A stretch of 64,000 nucleotides of DNA from Cryptococcus deneoformans JEC21 (GCF_000091045.1 NC_006679.1:970041-1034040); one strand, 5' to 3'. Shown: positions 9,809-21,671, counted from the stretch's first letter. A program made the numbers and translations. Notes: generated by a model from the sequence alone, not told the origin.

Positions 9809-11516
9809 TTAAATTATATCCATTATCCGCCGAACAGTTGGGGCTTCAACATCATCAGGTAAATCTACCATAGCAGTGTCAGCCTGCCCCTGTTCCCCCA
9901 GATCCTCACGAGAAAACTCACAAGTACTGAGCAGGTCAATTTTCCTAGGTGGAGGAGCTCGGAAAGGAAGTGCTTCATCGATAATTGGTATGGTCATATT
10001 TTGAAAATCCTTCCCAGGCTGTAGACGAACAGTAATGGCCTGGAAGAATTTTTGGCCCGGAGGGACAATGGCGGGGTTGTTGGTGGCGTATTGTTTGACC
10101 AGTTTGTAAATTTGGGCGGGGATGAGGTCTGAACAGACTTCAAAGATGTGATGAGCGTCTTCTGGGGATTGCTACAAGTGAAAAGGGCTCTGGGTTAGTA
10201 GCATACGGTTGCTGATGAGGGAAGATACCTACCATCCTCATTAGGCCGATTTTAGTGGCTTGCTGTATATGTCTGAGAAGGTGAAGGTCGTCGGTCATAT
10301 CATGAGATCTGCACCATTCTAAAAAGTTATGATCAGAAATGTGAAGACGCCATGTTCCAATCTTCTCACCTTCGATGCGCTGGAGGTTATACTGGATTTG
10401 AAGGCCTGCAAAATCTGGTGAGCGCTCCAAGTCTTTTAAAGGGTAAACTAAACACTGCGCATACGTACCGCGTTTAAATGAACAAAAATTTGTCCTCCTG
10501 ACGAGATCATTGAACGCCACCCTGTTAATCAAATCCAACAATTCAGAAAATACATTTTTCACAATCACAAGCTCCACAAAGAATTCCTCAAAGCACTTCC
10601 ATAAACTGTCGAACAAATCGATGATATCCATCGTCGTATACGTCCTTCCTGGGGGCGATTCTGTTCCCAAGGTCAATTTCATAAAGCTCGTTATTGGCCA
10701 GGCCGACTTGTCCTCTGTGAAGAATCCAGGTAGGGGTTGAGCTTCGATTATGGCCGGTATAACCATCAAGGCCAAATGCCTCTTGATCTTCCGAATGAAC
10801 GATTGATAGATGTTGTATACGAGAGAGTCCAAATCGTGCCTAAGGATGGACATTCGAATTTTCCAATCTAGGCAATTGTTATGTGGTTTGCCTTTTTCCA
10901 CTAAGGAAACAAAAGAAAACATCTCTTGTGCGTTGCTGAGCCAAAAGATTTCGGGGATTATGGCCAGTGATCCGTCATATGACTGCACCGCGTTAGCTCA
11001 TTCAGCAAATCCAATTCAGAAACATGGGCTCACATGAACGCAGTCTTGGATCATGTGTAACACACTCCCAAAAAAAGCATCCGAATCATCCATCATACAA
11101 TGCCTCCACATCTCTGTGCCGATACATCCGATTGTGTGGACCGGGAAAAATACTTCCATCTGTGAGAGACGCGACGTCGGAGTTGGCCTGGGAATCTTGA
11201 GGTTGATGATGAGCGATCGGAGGATTTCTTCATGAATGGCCTTCTGATGATCTTGCAGTATCATTCCAACCGCGCAAAAGTTGTTCTTCTTCTTCTTTTT
11301 CGGTTTCTTGGGAGTTGCAGATGCATTGTTGGGTGTGGCAGGCGCCTTCTTCTTGTAAGGTGTCGGTGTTGCAGCAGGTGTCCTCCTCAGCGTGGTGGTT
11401 GTTGCAGGTGTCGTCTTCGGCGTAGGAGTCGAAGGAACTTCCTTTGCGGCCGATGAAAGTCCACCGGCAGGCAAGAGCTTTGATGACGAGTCTTTACCTT
11501 TCCTGTGTGACGGCAT
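9809..11516 (-). CDS. Lysine-rich orphan protein
   Basis: Unrecognised multi-exon gene. Exon 1 (from ATG at 11516) encodes a Ser/Thr/Pro/Ala-rich tail with TPKKPKKKKKNN, a strong candidate nuclear localisation signal. About 80 residues follow with MEVFFPVHTIGCIGTEMWRH, ending DCVH at a GTGAGC donor. Later exons encode a helical region beginning QSYDGSLAIIPEIFWLSN and running through FDSLWKCFEEFFVELVIVKN. Further introns start near 10470 (GTACGT), 10370-10320 and 10210 (GTAGGT). The last exon (IPAQIYKLVKQYATNN onward) stops at 9809. No catalytic motif or named domain seen. Nuclear location is inferred from the lysine cluster only. Confidence 0.6.
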
Positions 11517-12119
11517 TGATGGTCTGCGTCAGCGAGAAATCGGTTGTTAGTGCCTGGTAGTTCCGTCCAGAGGGCGAAAGTAAAATGACTGCTGATAGGC
11601 GTAATCAGAGAAAATGGGAAATATTGTGGAATGATGCAGTGATATCGTAGTGTTGTGATGATGGAACATCGTTCAACTTCAACAAAACACGAAGATCCGC
11701 ACAATCACATCAAAAATAACAACGTCGCAAGCGATAAGAAGTGAGAATATGAATATGACGAACTTACATTTGTCGATCATGTCCGAGAGAGTCTCGTTAA
11801 GGTAAAAAAAAAAAGAACAATACATATCTTCATAAAAGCCGACAATAATTCATGTCGAATCACCCAAGTAACTGGGTGTAATACCAAGCATGTTATGGGC
11901 AGGTAAATTTCGAAAGTATGATTGCATAAAACATGTACAGCTGGGAGCAATCATTTTTCCGAGTATATTATCAGGTTACACATGAGCCTTTTATTTCCCA
12001 TTCTTGTTCGTCAACTGTCCATCATGTTGTGATATCCTCATCTGGCTACTGTCATTTATCATCAGTCGGCATTCTTGAGCAAGTCTAAACGCCGGACTCA
12101 CATAGACCTCCGGCATCAT
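11517..12119. other. Intergenic, no gene seen
   Basis: Upstream of the orphan gene and downstream of the lectin gene. AT-rich with an A-run near 11805-11815. No supported frame. Confidence 0.4.
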
Positions 12120-12858
12120 TTAGGTAGATGCAGTGGCAGTGGCAGTGGCGATGGGGGAATCAGTAAGAATCGAGACCTCGGCAGTTGAAGTAGTGGGCTC
12201 AGAAGAGTCCGAGGATGAAACGGCGGTGGTTGCGCTACCGTCGGCGGGAAGGGTAGTAGTACTTCCGCTGCCGGCACCTTCAATGAGATACCAGACTACA
12301 GAAATCAAAATCAGCTTTGTGCTCGAAAGATGTGCGGTAGGATATAGAAACGTACCTTGGTTGGTATTGCCGGTGGTGCATTGGTATGTCTGAGGTCCGT
12401 TATCGCCTTGGTCAAGACATTGGTCGCCGCCGGTGATGGCAATACGGTTGTCTGGGGTTAGGTACCAGCTAGTATCAAAGTTAGAATCGTACTGTAAGTA
12501 GAAAAAGGAAATCATAAAGGACTCACGTCTGCTGGAAGAGACCGGGGTAGGAATCCCAAATCTTTACGATCTCATTGTTTTCAGTACCAGTGCCAGCATC
12601 CAAAGCAATATTTGTCCCGCTCAACAAGATGCTTCCAGAGCCGGGGTTGATATCCCACCAAGTTGCTTGTTCGCATGGCTTAGTGATGACTTGGAAACCG
12701 TTACCCCACTTGACACCTTCGGGGACAAGGCATTCCCCGTTACGATGGGATTGAATTTGCACGCGAGTGTAGCGCTTGTGAAGGGATCGAGCCTCAGGCA
12801 AAGGTGAAGCCGCGGCGAGAGAGACGATCGAGAGAAGGGCGACGAGTGTGGTGAACAT
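12120..12858 (-). CDS. Secreted ricin-B-type (beta-trefoil) lectin-like protein
   Basis: Three exons, complement(12120..12295, 12356..12468, 12527..12858), give 206 residues. Signal peptide is residues 1 to about 18 (MFTTLVALLSIVSLAAAS). A Kex2-type KR follows at LHKR, so the mature protein would begin at YTRVQIQ. The trefoil repeats are visible as CLVPEG..WDINPGSGSILLSG, IALDAGTGTENNEIVKIWDS and ITGGDQCLDQGDNGPQTYQC, with QxW-type Trp positions. A Ser/Thr-rich C-terminus (STTTLPADGSATTAVSSSDS onward) suggests O-mannosylation and cell-wall association; I see no convincing GPI hydrophobic tail. The first intron is joined at an acceptor (ACTAG) that closes the frame as QQTWYLTPDN. Carbohydrate binding is inferred from fold. 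A decayed relative lies at about 28690. Confidence 0.8.
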
Positions 12859-14189
12859 TATGACCGTAGGTTTATAGTATATTATTTGGTTCGTAGTTGT
12901 AATAAATGACTAGAGTAATACGGATATCTCGCAGCTTGGAAGAAGAGCAAGGATAGGACTTCATGGCTTCCTTTATACCTTCCCTGCCGATTGAGAGCTG
13001 TGCAGTGTGTGTATATGCAGTCTGCACATGGCCGAAAAAGCAATGACTTGCAAGTAGTAAAAATCCACTAAAAGCCCGGTTTAACACGGCCCCCTCTCCT
13101 CAGCCTCTCCAAACGTAATAACGTTGGTGGAAAACCTGTGGTGTGGATATAGGCCGACCTTCGTGGGCGCCTCGTGTCCTCTTTTAGCCTTTGGACATTT
13201 CTTCGGTCACACACGGACGACGGTGCGGTCGATCACTCAGTGCCTTCGTATGATAAACTTTGCCATTTCCTGCACGCTGCTTTCGATATTTCGGCATTGC
13301 AGTGCTCTGTCAAGGCGGTTGTGGTCATGCCCGAAATTTGAAGCGGTCGGCATCCGTCGTCATAAATTGCCGCTTATTGTCATCTAACGTAAGCTGTGGC
13401 TTGCAGTGGATGTCACGTGTTCTGCAGGACTGATCGTTCGCCAAGAAGGTTCAGCTAACAAGGCTGTACGCTGTGTATCTTCTGCTCCTCATGAGGCATG
13501 AAGTTGTGCGATTAACGACGTTGTGGAGGGTGGAGCGGAAGATGCTGATGTGGGCTTCCATCATGTGCCTCCTTCGGATCGTACTAGCGTCGAAGCGGGA
13601 GCTTAATTTCTCTTATCCCGATCCCGAACACGCGATGGAGCACCGCATCTTATGCCCGTCGGTTGACCGATCTCCTCCAAAGGAACGCCCAAGTCCGAAA
13701 CGAGGGCGGGTCATCAATGGACTAACTATACGATTCGTTGGAGAGGAGTGTAGAAAAACGACATAACCTTGTAGTAAGGGTCATCAATAGTGCGCTACAA
13801 CTTACAACAGAAATATGATGTATACGTACGTAAAACCACATTTCGCTCAAATGTTCATGTCATCCAATTTAAACAAATGTTCCACGTCATCATCGGATAG
13901 GGAACGCAATGAGTTTCTTCTACGTAATCATCCGTTATCGCTACGCAGTACGTACTGATATTCTACGCTTATTCTCTGCTTGCTCATTTGGGTGTCTACA
14001 CCTTGTTGCCGAGCCTGACCTCTTGTAAACTATCCCAGGCCAGCATCTTATAAGCAAAAATTATCACAAACACATCTCCGACCTTTCCTCGAACACTCAT
14101 CCTCGTGGAATCTACCCTGGTCAAGTTTTGGGCAGCCGTGAGTCCAGAGGCCTTTCCATGTTGGATTTATACTAAAAAGAGGAAACCAG
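12859..14189. other. 1.3 kb without a supported gene
   Basis: It holds the promoter of the lectin (minus) and of F-box-like copy 4 (plus). Open frames at 13124-13387 and 13473-13766 show no domain, no splice partners and no signature of the neighbouring families. It could hold an unrecognised decayed gene. Confidence 0.4.
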
Positions 14190-15197
14190 ATGTCCACCAA
14201 CAAGATTCTTGACCCCGTATCTGGTGGCACAGCGTCCACTAATCTCTCACCCTCATCATTCGCACGTCTCCTGCCCGTCCAGCACCTCATTTTCGAGCAG
14301 CTCTCTCTCGTCTGTCCCCTCACAGCACTCAGAATATCTCGGTTTTCCTACAGAATCACTATCCCCATCCTCTATCGAGACGTTACGGCATCCAGAGAGC
14401 TCTTCAGAGGATTAAAGCAAGAGACGGAAGATTATCAGCGCACAGTTCAAGCTTTAGCATTCACCCGGGTGTTGCGCTTGACAGACTTCACCAGTATGGA
14501 TGCTGTCTATCACTTGGCATTTGATATTGGAGAACCTGACCCGGAGACAAAAGAAAGGTACCCAAGGCTGTACCAGAACCTATTCCCAAAAGTGGAGAAA
14601 ATCGTGTACAACTGGCCGGCGGTACAGTCAGATTACCACGAGTACATAGATATTTTGGAGTCTTCATCATTGGACTTTGTGGTCGGTCGCGGTAATCGGT
14701 TGAGGCTTCAATTGGGAGAAAGGTTTAGAGAGGTAGAAGTGCATCTAGAGAAGGGGAGGATTGATTATTGGATGGAAATTGAAGAGTTCATGTTCTTCAA
14801 TGGCCCAAAGGATGCGGTGATCTACATCGACGTGCATAACCCAACCATACTAAGATCAATCGGTAAATTTATGCCGCTAGCATGGGCTAGTGCGGAGAAG
14901 TTGAGAGTCGTGGTAAAAGCCGAGGAACCAGAGTCCGATAGGTTTTCATCGAAAGAGGAATATGTGGAGCCTCTGGCGGGATCATTAGCGAAGTACGCGT
15001 CACGGCTGAGAGAAGGCGATAATCCAACGGATGAGAGTCAGGTGGGACCTTTTCAGAGACCAAAGAAAGTCTTCTTTACCTTCCCAAACCGAAAGGCGGT
15101 GATCGAGGAACTCTTTGAACGTATAATTGGTGAAAAGGAAGATGAAGAAGCTGCGGCTCTGGAAGAGGTCATAAATGAGCACATGGTGTTTGAGTGA
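14190..15197 (+). CDS. F-box-like family protein, copy 4
   Basis: Intronless, 335 residues, ATG at 14190. Signature at residues about 28-70: LLPVHRQ-type helix here as LLPVQHLIFEQLSLVCPLTA, then LRISRFSYRITIPILYRDVT. The next strand/helix pair FTRVLRLTDFTSMDAVYHLA corresponds to KTLVFSDPEAMESIM in copy 5. The C-terminal 60 residues are acidic. It is convergent with copy 5; the two are separated by about 460 bp, consistent with local duplication and divergence. F-box assignment is inferred from helix pattern and hydrophobic spacing. Confidence 0.78.
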   Translation: MSTNKILDPVSGGTASTNLSPSSFARLLPVQHLIFEQLSLVCPLTALRISRFSYRITIPILYRDVTASRELFRGLKQETEDYQRTVQALAFTRVLRLTDFTSMDAVYHLAFDIGEPDPETKERYPRLYQNLFPKVEKIVYNWPAVQSDYHEYIDILESSSLDFVVGRGNRLRLQLGERFREVEVHLEKGRIDYWMEIEEFMFFNGPKDAVIYIDVHNPTILRSIGKFMPLAWASAEKLRVVVKAEEPESDRFSSKEEYVEPLAGSLAKYASRLREGDNPTDESQVGPFQRPKKVFFTFPNRKAVIEELFERIIGEKEDEEAAALEEVINEHMVFE

Positions 15198-15658
15198 TGA
15201 CCAGTGAGGATGTTCACTAGCCGCGCGATTTGTCAACCGCCATGAAGCTATGGGGAATTAGATACAGAGGCAAGTTGATCTTTATCATATCTGTGTATCA
15301 GTTGCAAGAAACCGAGTCTTAACGGCATAGGTCTCGAACTTGCCGACAACTCTCCGCCTAAAGTGAGCTGATTAGCCCCAATCATATCTTTGCAGCAGCA
15401 GGTCGTCACGGCAGCCTGCAAAGCCGACAACGATCAAGTCAAAGGGAAGGATCGTCCCTGGCGTAGAGAAAATGATCAGATAATGTTATATACATGCGCT
15501 ACAAGGAGGGGAGCCTAAAACTCGTGAAGGTTGACAACAGTCTGAAAAGCCCAAAAGCTGCACATCCATTAGCAACCGTCTGACAGTCAAACGACACATC
15601 CTGGTCACTTACATGATTATAATGACGCTTCCAGCGTAGACTCTTTTGACTCTCTAGT
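15198..15658. other. Intergenic between convergent genes
   Basis: 3' flanks of F-box-like copies 4 and 5. Nothing further recognised. Confidence 0.4.
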
Positions 15659-16807
15659 CTAGTCGAATGCAGGGGGTTCCCACTCGCCTTCTTCTTCGCC
15701 CTTCTCTCGCAATTCAAAACTTTTCCAGAAATAATCCCAAGTAGCTGTATTCCGTCTCATACCCAAATCCTCAATCAACTTGGCCAACTCTCTCCTGACA
15801 TCCTGTTCTTCTATCACCTCGAAAACTGCTGGCACACTATCTCGACTCGTATGTATCCGGAACAGATTATATATCGCATACGCCGTGACTTTCGGATCCA
15901 CCGGCGGCCGCTTGTCAGGGTCCGCATGGGGCACGAACCGAATGACAAATGGTGCCGGCGTCTTTGCAGGGAGGTAGACTGGTGCTTGTTGGGGTTGAAG
16001 ATGAACACGAATAAGAAGTGCGAAATCAAACACTTTTCCGGGCGAACGTCTCTGAATTGACTTGATCCATTGACGCCTGCCTCTGTACGCTATTGTCCTA
16101 AACACCTGCTCCACGGATATCCCATCGTACGTCTCTCCGCTTTCTAGATCCACGCATAGCTTTTTCATTTCTGGGAGCTGGTCTTCTAGCATTCTCGAAA
16201 AGCTCATTGCGTAGATCATCATTGCAGACAGCCCTCCTGATGGTGCTAAACCTTCTCGAGCATCATCGGGAAAGCCATCAATGTCGTGTGGCGGTGTGAG
16301 GAAGAAGCGAAGTATAGGCCAACCTATCTGGACGTTTGTAGTGTGTGGAAAGAGCGGATAAGTGATGTCTAGGCGAGGACGCCAGAAAGTATCTGATCCT
16401 CGCGGTATTGGTGGCTGATAAACTTCCCGCATGATACTCTCCATCGCTTCTGGATCCGAGAAGACTAGCGTTTTGACGAGCTGCAGAGACTTGGCCTTGC
16501 GTCCATCTGGTCCATCGGCGACACCATGAAAGAAGCCCGGCGCATTGTCCGAATTGAGAACGACGCGGGTGTAGAGTTTTGGCAAGAGCTTCTTATGAAA
16601 TGATGGAGAGACGCGCAATAAAAGGATTGGAGATAGCTCTTCGAGATGGGCAAAGATGAGATGATGGACCGAATGCAGCGGCGCGAGAGTGGTGAGCTGG
16701 ATGTTTGGAAGTGGAGGCTGCGAAAGCCGGGGAGGGGTTACGTGTTGCTTGGTGATGGGCTCTCGTCTGGCGGCAAATATCATGGCATCGTGAAAGGCAG
16801 AGGACAT
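15659..16807 (-). CDS. F-box-like family protein, copy 5
   Basis: Intronless, 382 residues, ATG at 16807. It has the clearest family signature: LHSVHHLIFAHLEELSPILL, then LRVSPSFHKKLLPKLYTRVV at residues about 43-85. APGFFHGVADG and LVKTLVFSDPEAMESIMREV follow. The C-terminus reads WDYFWKSFELREKGEEEGEW. Best template for building a family profile with the copies at 3047, 5311, 6898, 14190 and 44316. Substrate-recognition part is not a known repeat. F-box/SCF role is inference. Confidence 0.8.
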   Translation of the reverse strand: MSSAFHDAMIFAARREPITKQHVTPPRLSQPPLPNIQLTTLAPLHSVHHLIFAHLEELSPILLLRVSPSFHKKLLPKLYTRVVLNSDNAPGFFHGVADGPDGRKAKSLQLVKTLVFSDPEAMESIMREVYQPPIPRGSDTFWRPRLDITYPLFPHTTNVQIGWPILRFFLTPPHDIDGFPDDAREGLAPSGGLSAMMIYAMSFSRMLEDQLPEMKKLCVDLESGETYDGISVEQVFRTIAYRGRRQWIKSIQRRSPGKVFDFALLIRVHLQPQQAPVYLPAKTPAPFVIRFVPHADPDKRPPVDPKVTAYAIYNLFRIHTSRDSVPAVFEVIEEQDVRRELAKLIEDLGMRRNTATWDYFWKSFELREKGEEEGEWEPPAFD

Positions 16808-17032
16808 GGCGATGCCTGGGAAGTCGAGCTGACCGGTAATTGGTATGCCAGTTTAGGTTTCTTTCTGTTGGTGTCGATGGAGAATAATGAATGTACGTAT
16901 GACGGACAACGGGGCGAATGAAGAAGGAGGTCGATGTTACGGCGGTTAGGGGCGCTTGTTGTTTGCAAGACGGACAAGGCCGCTTACTAGTCGGCCGAAG
17001 ACAGCATTAGCGGAATCAAACAATCACATTAG

Positions 17033-17040
17033 AAAATAGT
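17033..17040. repeat. Target-site duplication, left copy (AAAATAGT)
   Basis: The 8-bp AAAATAGT precedes the left terminal inverted repeat and recurs exactly after the right one (19732-19739). Duplications of 8 bp are typical of the hAT superfamily. Confidence 0.88.
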
Positions 17041-17332
17041 CACCTCTTTCACCTCCAAAGTAGTACTTATAAACCTTAATAAAAACGCCCCTATAAGCAA
17101 GGCTATTAGCCATTTTCATTGGAAGATTGCATAGCAATCTGACCGATTGCATTTTCTCCTTTCTCACCGTCTGCAGGACACATATTGGCCAACTGCATGC
17201 ATATTTTTATATCAATCGGTAGCTACGGGGTGTCCGAGTCGGATAGTTCATTGCAAAAAAATTGTTCAGAGGGTGCATATCTACCACATATATAGGGGCC
17301 TTCTTTCCATAGTAAACCGGAAGGCAGATTTG
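17041..17332 (+). repeat. Left terminal inverted repeat
   Basis: It matches the reverse complement of 19440-19731 almost perfectly. It contains an internal short palindrome GATTGCATAGCAATC. Similarity stops at AAGGCAGATTTG. Confidence 0.9.
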
Positions 17333-19439
17333 ATTCCGTCGAATGAGATATGCGGAGAAGAGGAACGGACGAAGACGAGAACGAACGAGCGCCGACATTT
17401 AGCATATTTTACATCCTGCTTCCTTCGTCTGTCATGGCTTCATTGACAATCTTCTACACAGACATGTCCTTGGCAGTAGTAAATTAGTAAATAATAAGCG
17501 CCTCCTATTCTTTTGGCTGGCTTATCATGTTCAGGAAGTACTATCATCATCTCTGACTCTGTCGTCATTTGGCCATCATGAACGTGTGACTTGAGCACGA
17601 TTGTTTGTTCACAAAGCTAATTGCATTAGCAACCACATTGGATGTGACAGAGTGCTTGAGCAGAGGCGCCAGCAAGGATAGGCGGTGGAGAAGTTGACAT
17701 CGGACACTTCAGACTGTAGTAATATGTCGTCGGCCTTTGAGGGTAAGACGAGAGACTTGGCATATCTTATATCTTACATCTTATAGGACTCCAAGGGGTA
17801 ATTCGAGCTCGGACGGGTACGATTAAGGGATGGACTACTCTGATTCAAACGTTCTTTACTCCACTTGATCAGCCTTTATTTGCGGACAATCTTAATGCTG
17901 GATACGACAACTGTTCGCATAAATGTCTACCTGCAGAAAGTACGGTACCATCACCTGGTATTCAGATCCGATAATTGGTGATTTTAATCTGATATCCCGT
18001 TATATGTGCTTGAGCAATAATGCCAGACAATCTCAAGATAAAATCATGCGATCGAGTCCAGAAGACCATTTGGTAATCGATAGTAAGGTGCCAACTGAAT
18101 TGTGCAGCGGAACAAGAAAAGAATAGGGTGCGCTCGGCAAGTGTCAAAAGCGTGAATGAAATCAGTTCCGAAACCATGCTTAATAGCAATATCTACTCTC
18201 TTAGCTCTTCCATGCATCTGGGTGTGTTCATCATAGTTATATACGAATGTCAAAGTCAACACCTCAACAGCAGATAGAAGGAAGTAAGAAGTCCAGTTAT
18301 TATTAGATCGCTGTCCGTGTTCTCTGTGCCATCTTCCAAACTTGAAACTCTCATCGTTTGAACAGTGCCCTTCCTTGGCTGAGGTGGCCACCATGTGCTT
18401 TTTGTTTGTTGGGAGGCTTATCTCACTGACTCTCAGCTCATGCCTTGATATTTCACTCCTGCACTTGGGCACTGCTGTTGTCTTCTTCCTTTTGACATGA
18501 CGCAGAGGAGGGGGACTTTCAGTCGTTGGTTCGAAATGAACCTTCTTATCAATGAAAGCGTTTATGACCTGGTTTCTCTTTGGATTTTCCATCATGGCTT
18601 ACAGTCTCATAGGTTCAACACAACCATCTGTAATGCGGCCAGACAGAATATCCAAAGTTCAGACTTACCCATCATTGATTTATCTTTTTTACCCTCTAGC
18701 TTTTCTTCTAGAAGAAATGGCGAAGATTCTGCTTTGTGTCCACGCTCGCCACCTGATCCGGGACGCTATTGAAAAGTAGAAAACAAAAAAGGCAAAGGTT
18801 GGAAAGGATGTTGCAACTTTATGGGTTTGAACAGATGCAAACGCAAAAGCCATGCCAACAAGGGCGAGCTAAAAAAACGACTGACGTACTGAACGACATT
18901 CGCAGACTTTAGCATTTCACATAGTTCTACCTGATAAGAGCCATAAGCACACATCATACTAGCCTCTAATCTCTGGCTACTCAATCCAGATCTTCATCGC
19001 CACCTGAAGATGGAGAAACGCTGGGTTGCCGGGGGATTTGCAACTGTCGGGAATGATTATGTATAGTAGTAGCTCCTACTGCAAAGGCGACACTTTCCGC
19101 GATCAATACAACAGTGTTTATTATCACGTCATAGCGAACTATGGGGGAGACAAGCATGATGTTGAGGCCGAGGGGACAAGAAAGATGGCGAAAAGGATGT
19201 TGAAGATCGGCTATGCTGATATACAGGACGAAAATGAAGAATGGCGGTTTCCCGATCAAGCTATGGAGAGAGAAAAAAGAATGAAGTTGTATGAACGACT
19301 GTTTACTCAGACGGTGAGTGACAAAGACAAATACTACGTAGGCTAAATAAATATTGGAACCGAAAGATCTTCTTTGGACGGACGGCGGCCTGAAGAACTC
19401 GAAGAAGGTACCTCCACAACAAGTCTCAGCCGACGGAAA

Positions 19440-19731
19440 CAAATCTGCCTTCCGGTTTACTATGGAAAGAAGGCCCCTATATATGTGGTAGATATGCACC
19501 CTCTGAACAATTTTTTTGCAATGAACTATCCGATTCGGACGCCCCGTAGCTACCGATTGATATAAAAATATGCATGCAGTTGGCCAATATGTGTCCTGCA
19601 GACGGTGAGAAAGGAGAAAATGCAATCGGTCAGATTGCTATGCAATCTTCCAATGAAAATGGCTAATAGCCTTGCTTATAGGGGCGTTTTTATTAAGGTT
19701 TATAAGTACTACTTTGGAGGTGAAAGAGGTG
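19440..19731 (-). repeat. Right terminal inverted repeat
   Basis: Reverse complement of the left repeat. It ends GGAGGTGAAAGAGGTG at 19731 directly before the right AAAATAGT target duplication. Confidence 0.9.
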
Positions 19732-19739
19732 AAAATAGT
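19732..19739. repeat. Target-site duplication, right copy (AAAATAGT)
   Basis: Exact copy of 17033-17040. Confidence 0.88.
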
Positions 19740-20337
19740 ACAGGGTTATCCCTCATTGCGTCGTCATTCGTCATCCTGACTCGTTGCTTCGCGAGCCTCG
19801 TCGTTCGTTTCATTTGTCTTATGAATATTGTTTCATTGATTCATCCGCTAGCCAGTTACTATCTTACTATTATCTTGTTGCATCCTCGGGGTTGTCCTGC
19901 ACTTGTCCAGTAAAGATATTCAGTGCCAACCTTGGTGAAAATGACAGTATATTTTTTTCCTCGGCGTCCCGAGGGCTGCGGAATTCTACGGCAAACCAAT
20001 TCGGCTCACTTGGTTTCGAGGACCCGCCATGCGTGTGCAAGGTAAGGCAAGAGGGCGCAATGGAAGCTCGAGGACCTAACAAGCCCTTTCATGTGCACAT
20101 AAAACTTGGCTTATCGCATGCTGACACAGCTAGAAAAAATGACTATTCCACAATACGCTTTTATAGTAACCCTGTGTACAACCGGAATCCTGCCCATCCC
20201 ACCCCATTTCCCCTAAACCATCCCCAAGATCTTTCCAATGAATGCCCTCTCCATCCCCAGCATCTGTTCAAAAATGAGACCAGATATGGTCAGTCAGCCC
20301 ACCATTCATCTACTATTGCTACAAAACTCATTATGTT
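19740..20337. other. Flank right of DNA element, no gene seen
   Basis: Several frames are open for 60-200 codons but none carries family motifs or clean splice partners. It includes the likely 3' UTR of the minus-strand membrane-protein gene. Confidence 0.35.
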
Positions 20338-21035
20338 GTCATTAAACTTACCAACAACCACCAAAATTGGATCACGACAATTCCCCCTATACACATTTGG
20401 GAAGTTCGGCGAACGGCTCTGCGTAGCCTCGCATCCATAGCTCGGCTCCAGCCATATCTCCTCCCTAGGAGCGACCATTGCTGGCTGGCAGAATATTTAG
20501 TGACCGCGTCTTGGGAAAGGTCACTAAATACTTCTGGCCAACGGAGGAATGACCAAATAGAGAACACCAATAATGAAACCACCATTGCCACACTGCAAAT
20601 GCTGTGTTAGTCGACCCCCCATTTTTTTCTTGTCCTTGAAGATATAAAAGACCTATGGAGGTTGACTCACGATTTTAGTGGTTTGGTGTCGGTGAGATAC
20701 CAGGCGAGGGAGAAGAAGAAGGGGAGCAAAAAGAAGAAGAGGTCAATGGCAACTTTAGACAGAAAAGGTAAGTAAGCAAATCTTTGTAAGTTCATTATTG
20801 TTCCTTTCCACCACTTACGAAGACACACCCACTGCTTCGTGGTAGACATCACCAGCATTGTTTCTGGCACATCCTCTCTAGAAGGCGACGCATGGTATGG
20901 GGGAGGATGGCCTTCTTGCCGTCTTGTGATGCCAAATGTGGCACTGGTTGTTTTTGGGAGCTCATTGGCCATGGGCAGTCCTCTGGGATCACTTGAACTT
21001 GCCGTTGTTGGCTGTTGTACCTGGTTTGGGCTCAT
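20331..21035 (-). CDS. Small multi-pass membrane protein, WSR family copy A
   Basis: Two exons joined at a GTGAGT donor near 20669 and a TTTGCAG acceptor near 20598 give KPLKSVAMVVSLLVF and run to a stop at 20331. The N-terminus (ATG at 21035) is Ser/Pro-rich with a PPPY motif (GHPPPYHASPS), a potential WW-domain ligand of Rsp5-type ubiquitin ligases. Three hydrophobic helices follow: KVAIDLFFFLLPFFFSLAWY, VAMVVSLLVFSIWSFLRW and CIGGIVVIQFWWLLVSLM. Between the last two lies QQWSLLGRRYGWSRAMDARL then RRAVRR. This matches QEWSLPYFKWIRICWSRRTD then MRLRGAMR in the gene at 39923, so the two define a small paralogue family of unknown function. Confidence 0.65.
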
Positions 21036-21671
21036 CTTGAGTAAGTATAGACAAAGTGTGATCAGTTAAAGTCAAAGAAGCAGATTGCGCTCATATACAT
21101 ACTGGGACGGAAGGTAAGGGTCTTGGTTTAGGGCAGAAGAGAAGAAGTAAGTGTTCGTCGTGTATGGAGTAAAAAGGAAAGAGGAATAACAAAGTTTCGT
21201 AACCATAGTGCAGGTTGGAAGACGCCAGGAAAGCTGGTATGCTTTCTCACTTCTGACACTAGATAGGTATAGATCGGTCGTTGCATTAGTTCAAAGGACC
21301 GTTGGTTGTGCACGGACCGTTGGATCACTGGTCGGTCAGTGCGGACGGGTCGGACAAGTGAAGTGGAGGGGTGAGTGGAGGTAAGGAACGGATAGATCAC
21401 GTGATTTACCCTCCTCAAACTCACCGCTGCTGGGAGAGTCATCACTTCCGGACTTTAGACATCCGTGATCTCATAAATCACGGAGAAATATAAAATGGAT
21501 ACACAAGAATGTATCCGCCATAAAAATACGTACATTCCTGATTCACTACACTACACATATAAAAGGTCACAATGCTTGTTGTATACTTCTACCCGAAGTC
21601 TCGTTTTGTCCCGCCGAATTAATCGCTGCTCATCATACCTTGGTTGAGGCCAATAACGATCCGACTCCGAG
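21036..21671. other. Divergent promoter region
   Basis: Shared upstream region of copy A (minus) and the PPAY orphan (plus). Nothing further recognised. Confidence 0.4.

Larger units (their letters stand above)
17041..19731. mobile_element. 2.69 kb hAT-like DNA element with 292-bp TIRs
   Basis: The element is bounded by terminal inverted repeats of about 292 bp (17041-17332 and 19440-19731), starting CACCTCTTTCACCTCC. Over the compared length the repeats differ at only about two positions, near the CGGGGTGTCCGAGTCGG / CGGGGCGTCCGAATCGG stretch, so the copy is young. It is flanked by perfect 8-bp AAAATAGT duplications. The 2.1 kb interior has no frame that I can recognise as a transposase. 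The longest, 18044-18595 on the minus strand (183 codons), lacks RW/DDE or BED-finger features, so the element is probably non-autonomous. Length and structure recall the 2.7 kb T1 element I remember being described from Cryptococcus; identity needs a direct comparison. Superfamily assignment rests on TSD length alone, since hAT TIRs are usually short. Confidence 0.85.

Noticed and set aside
13124..13766. Two plus-strand frames of 87 and 97 codons as genes
   Set aside because: No homology recalled, no splice partners, atypical composition.
18044..18595. 183-codon minus-strand frame inside the TIR element as its transposase
   Set aside because: No BED finger, DDE/RW motifs or hAT dimerisation signature, and far too short; kept only as unexplained interior sequence.
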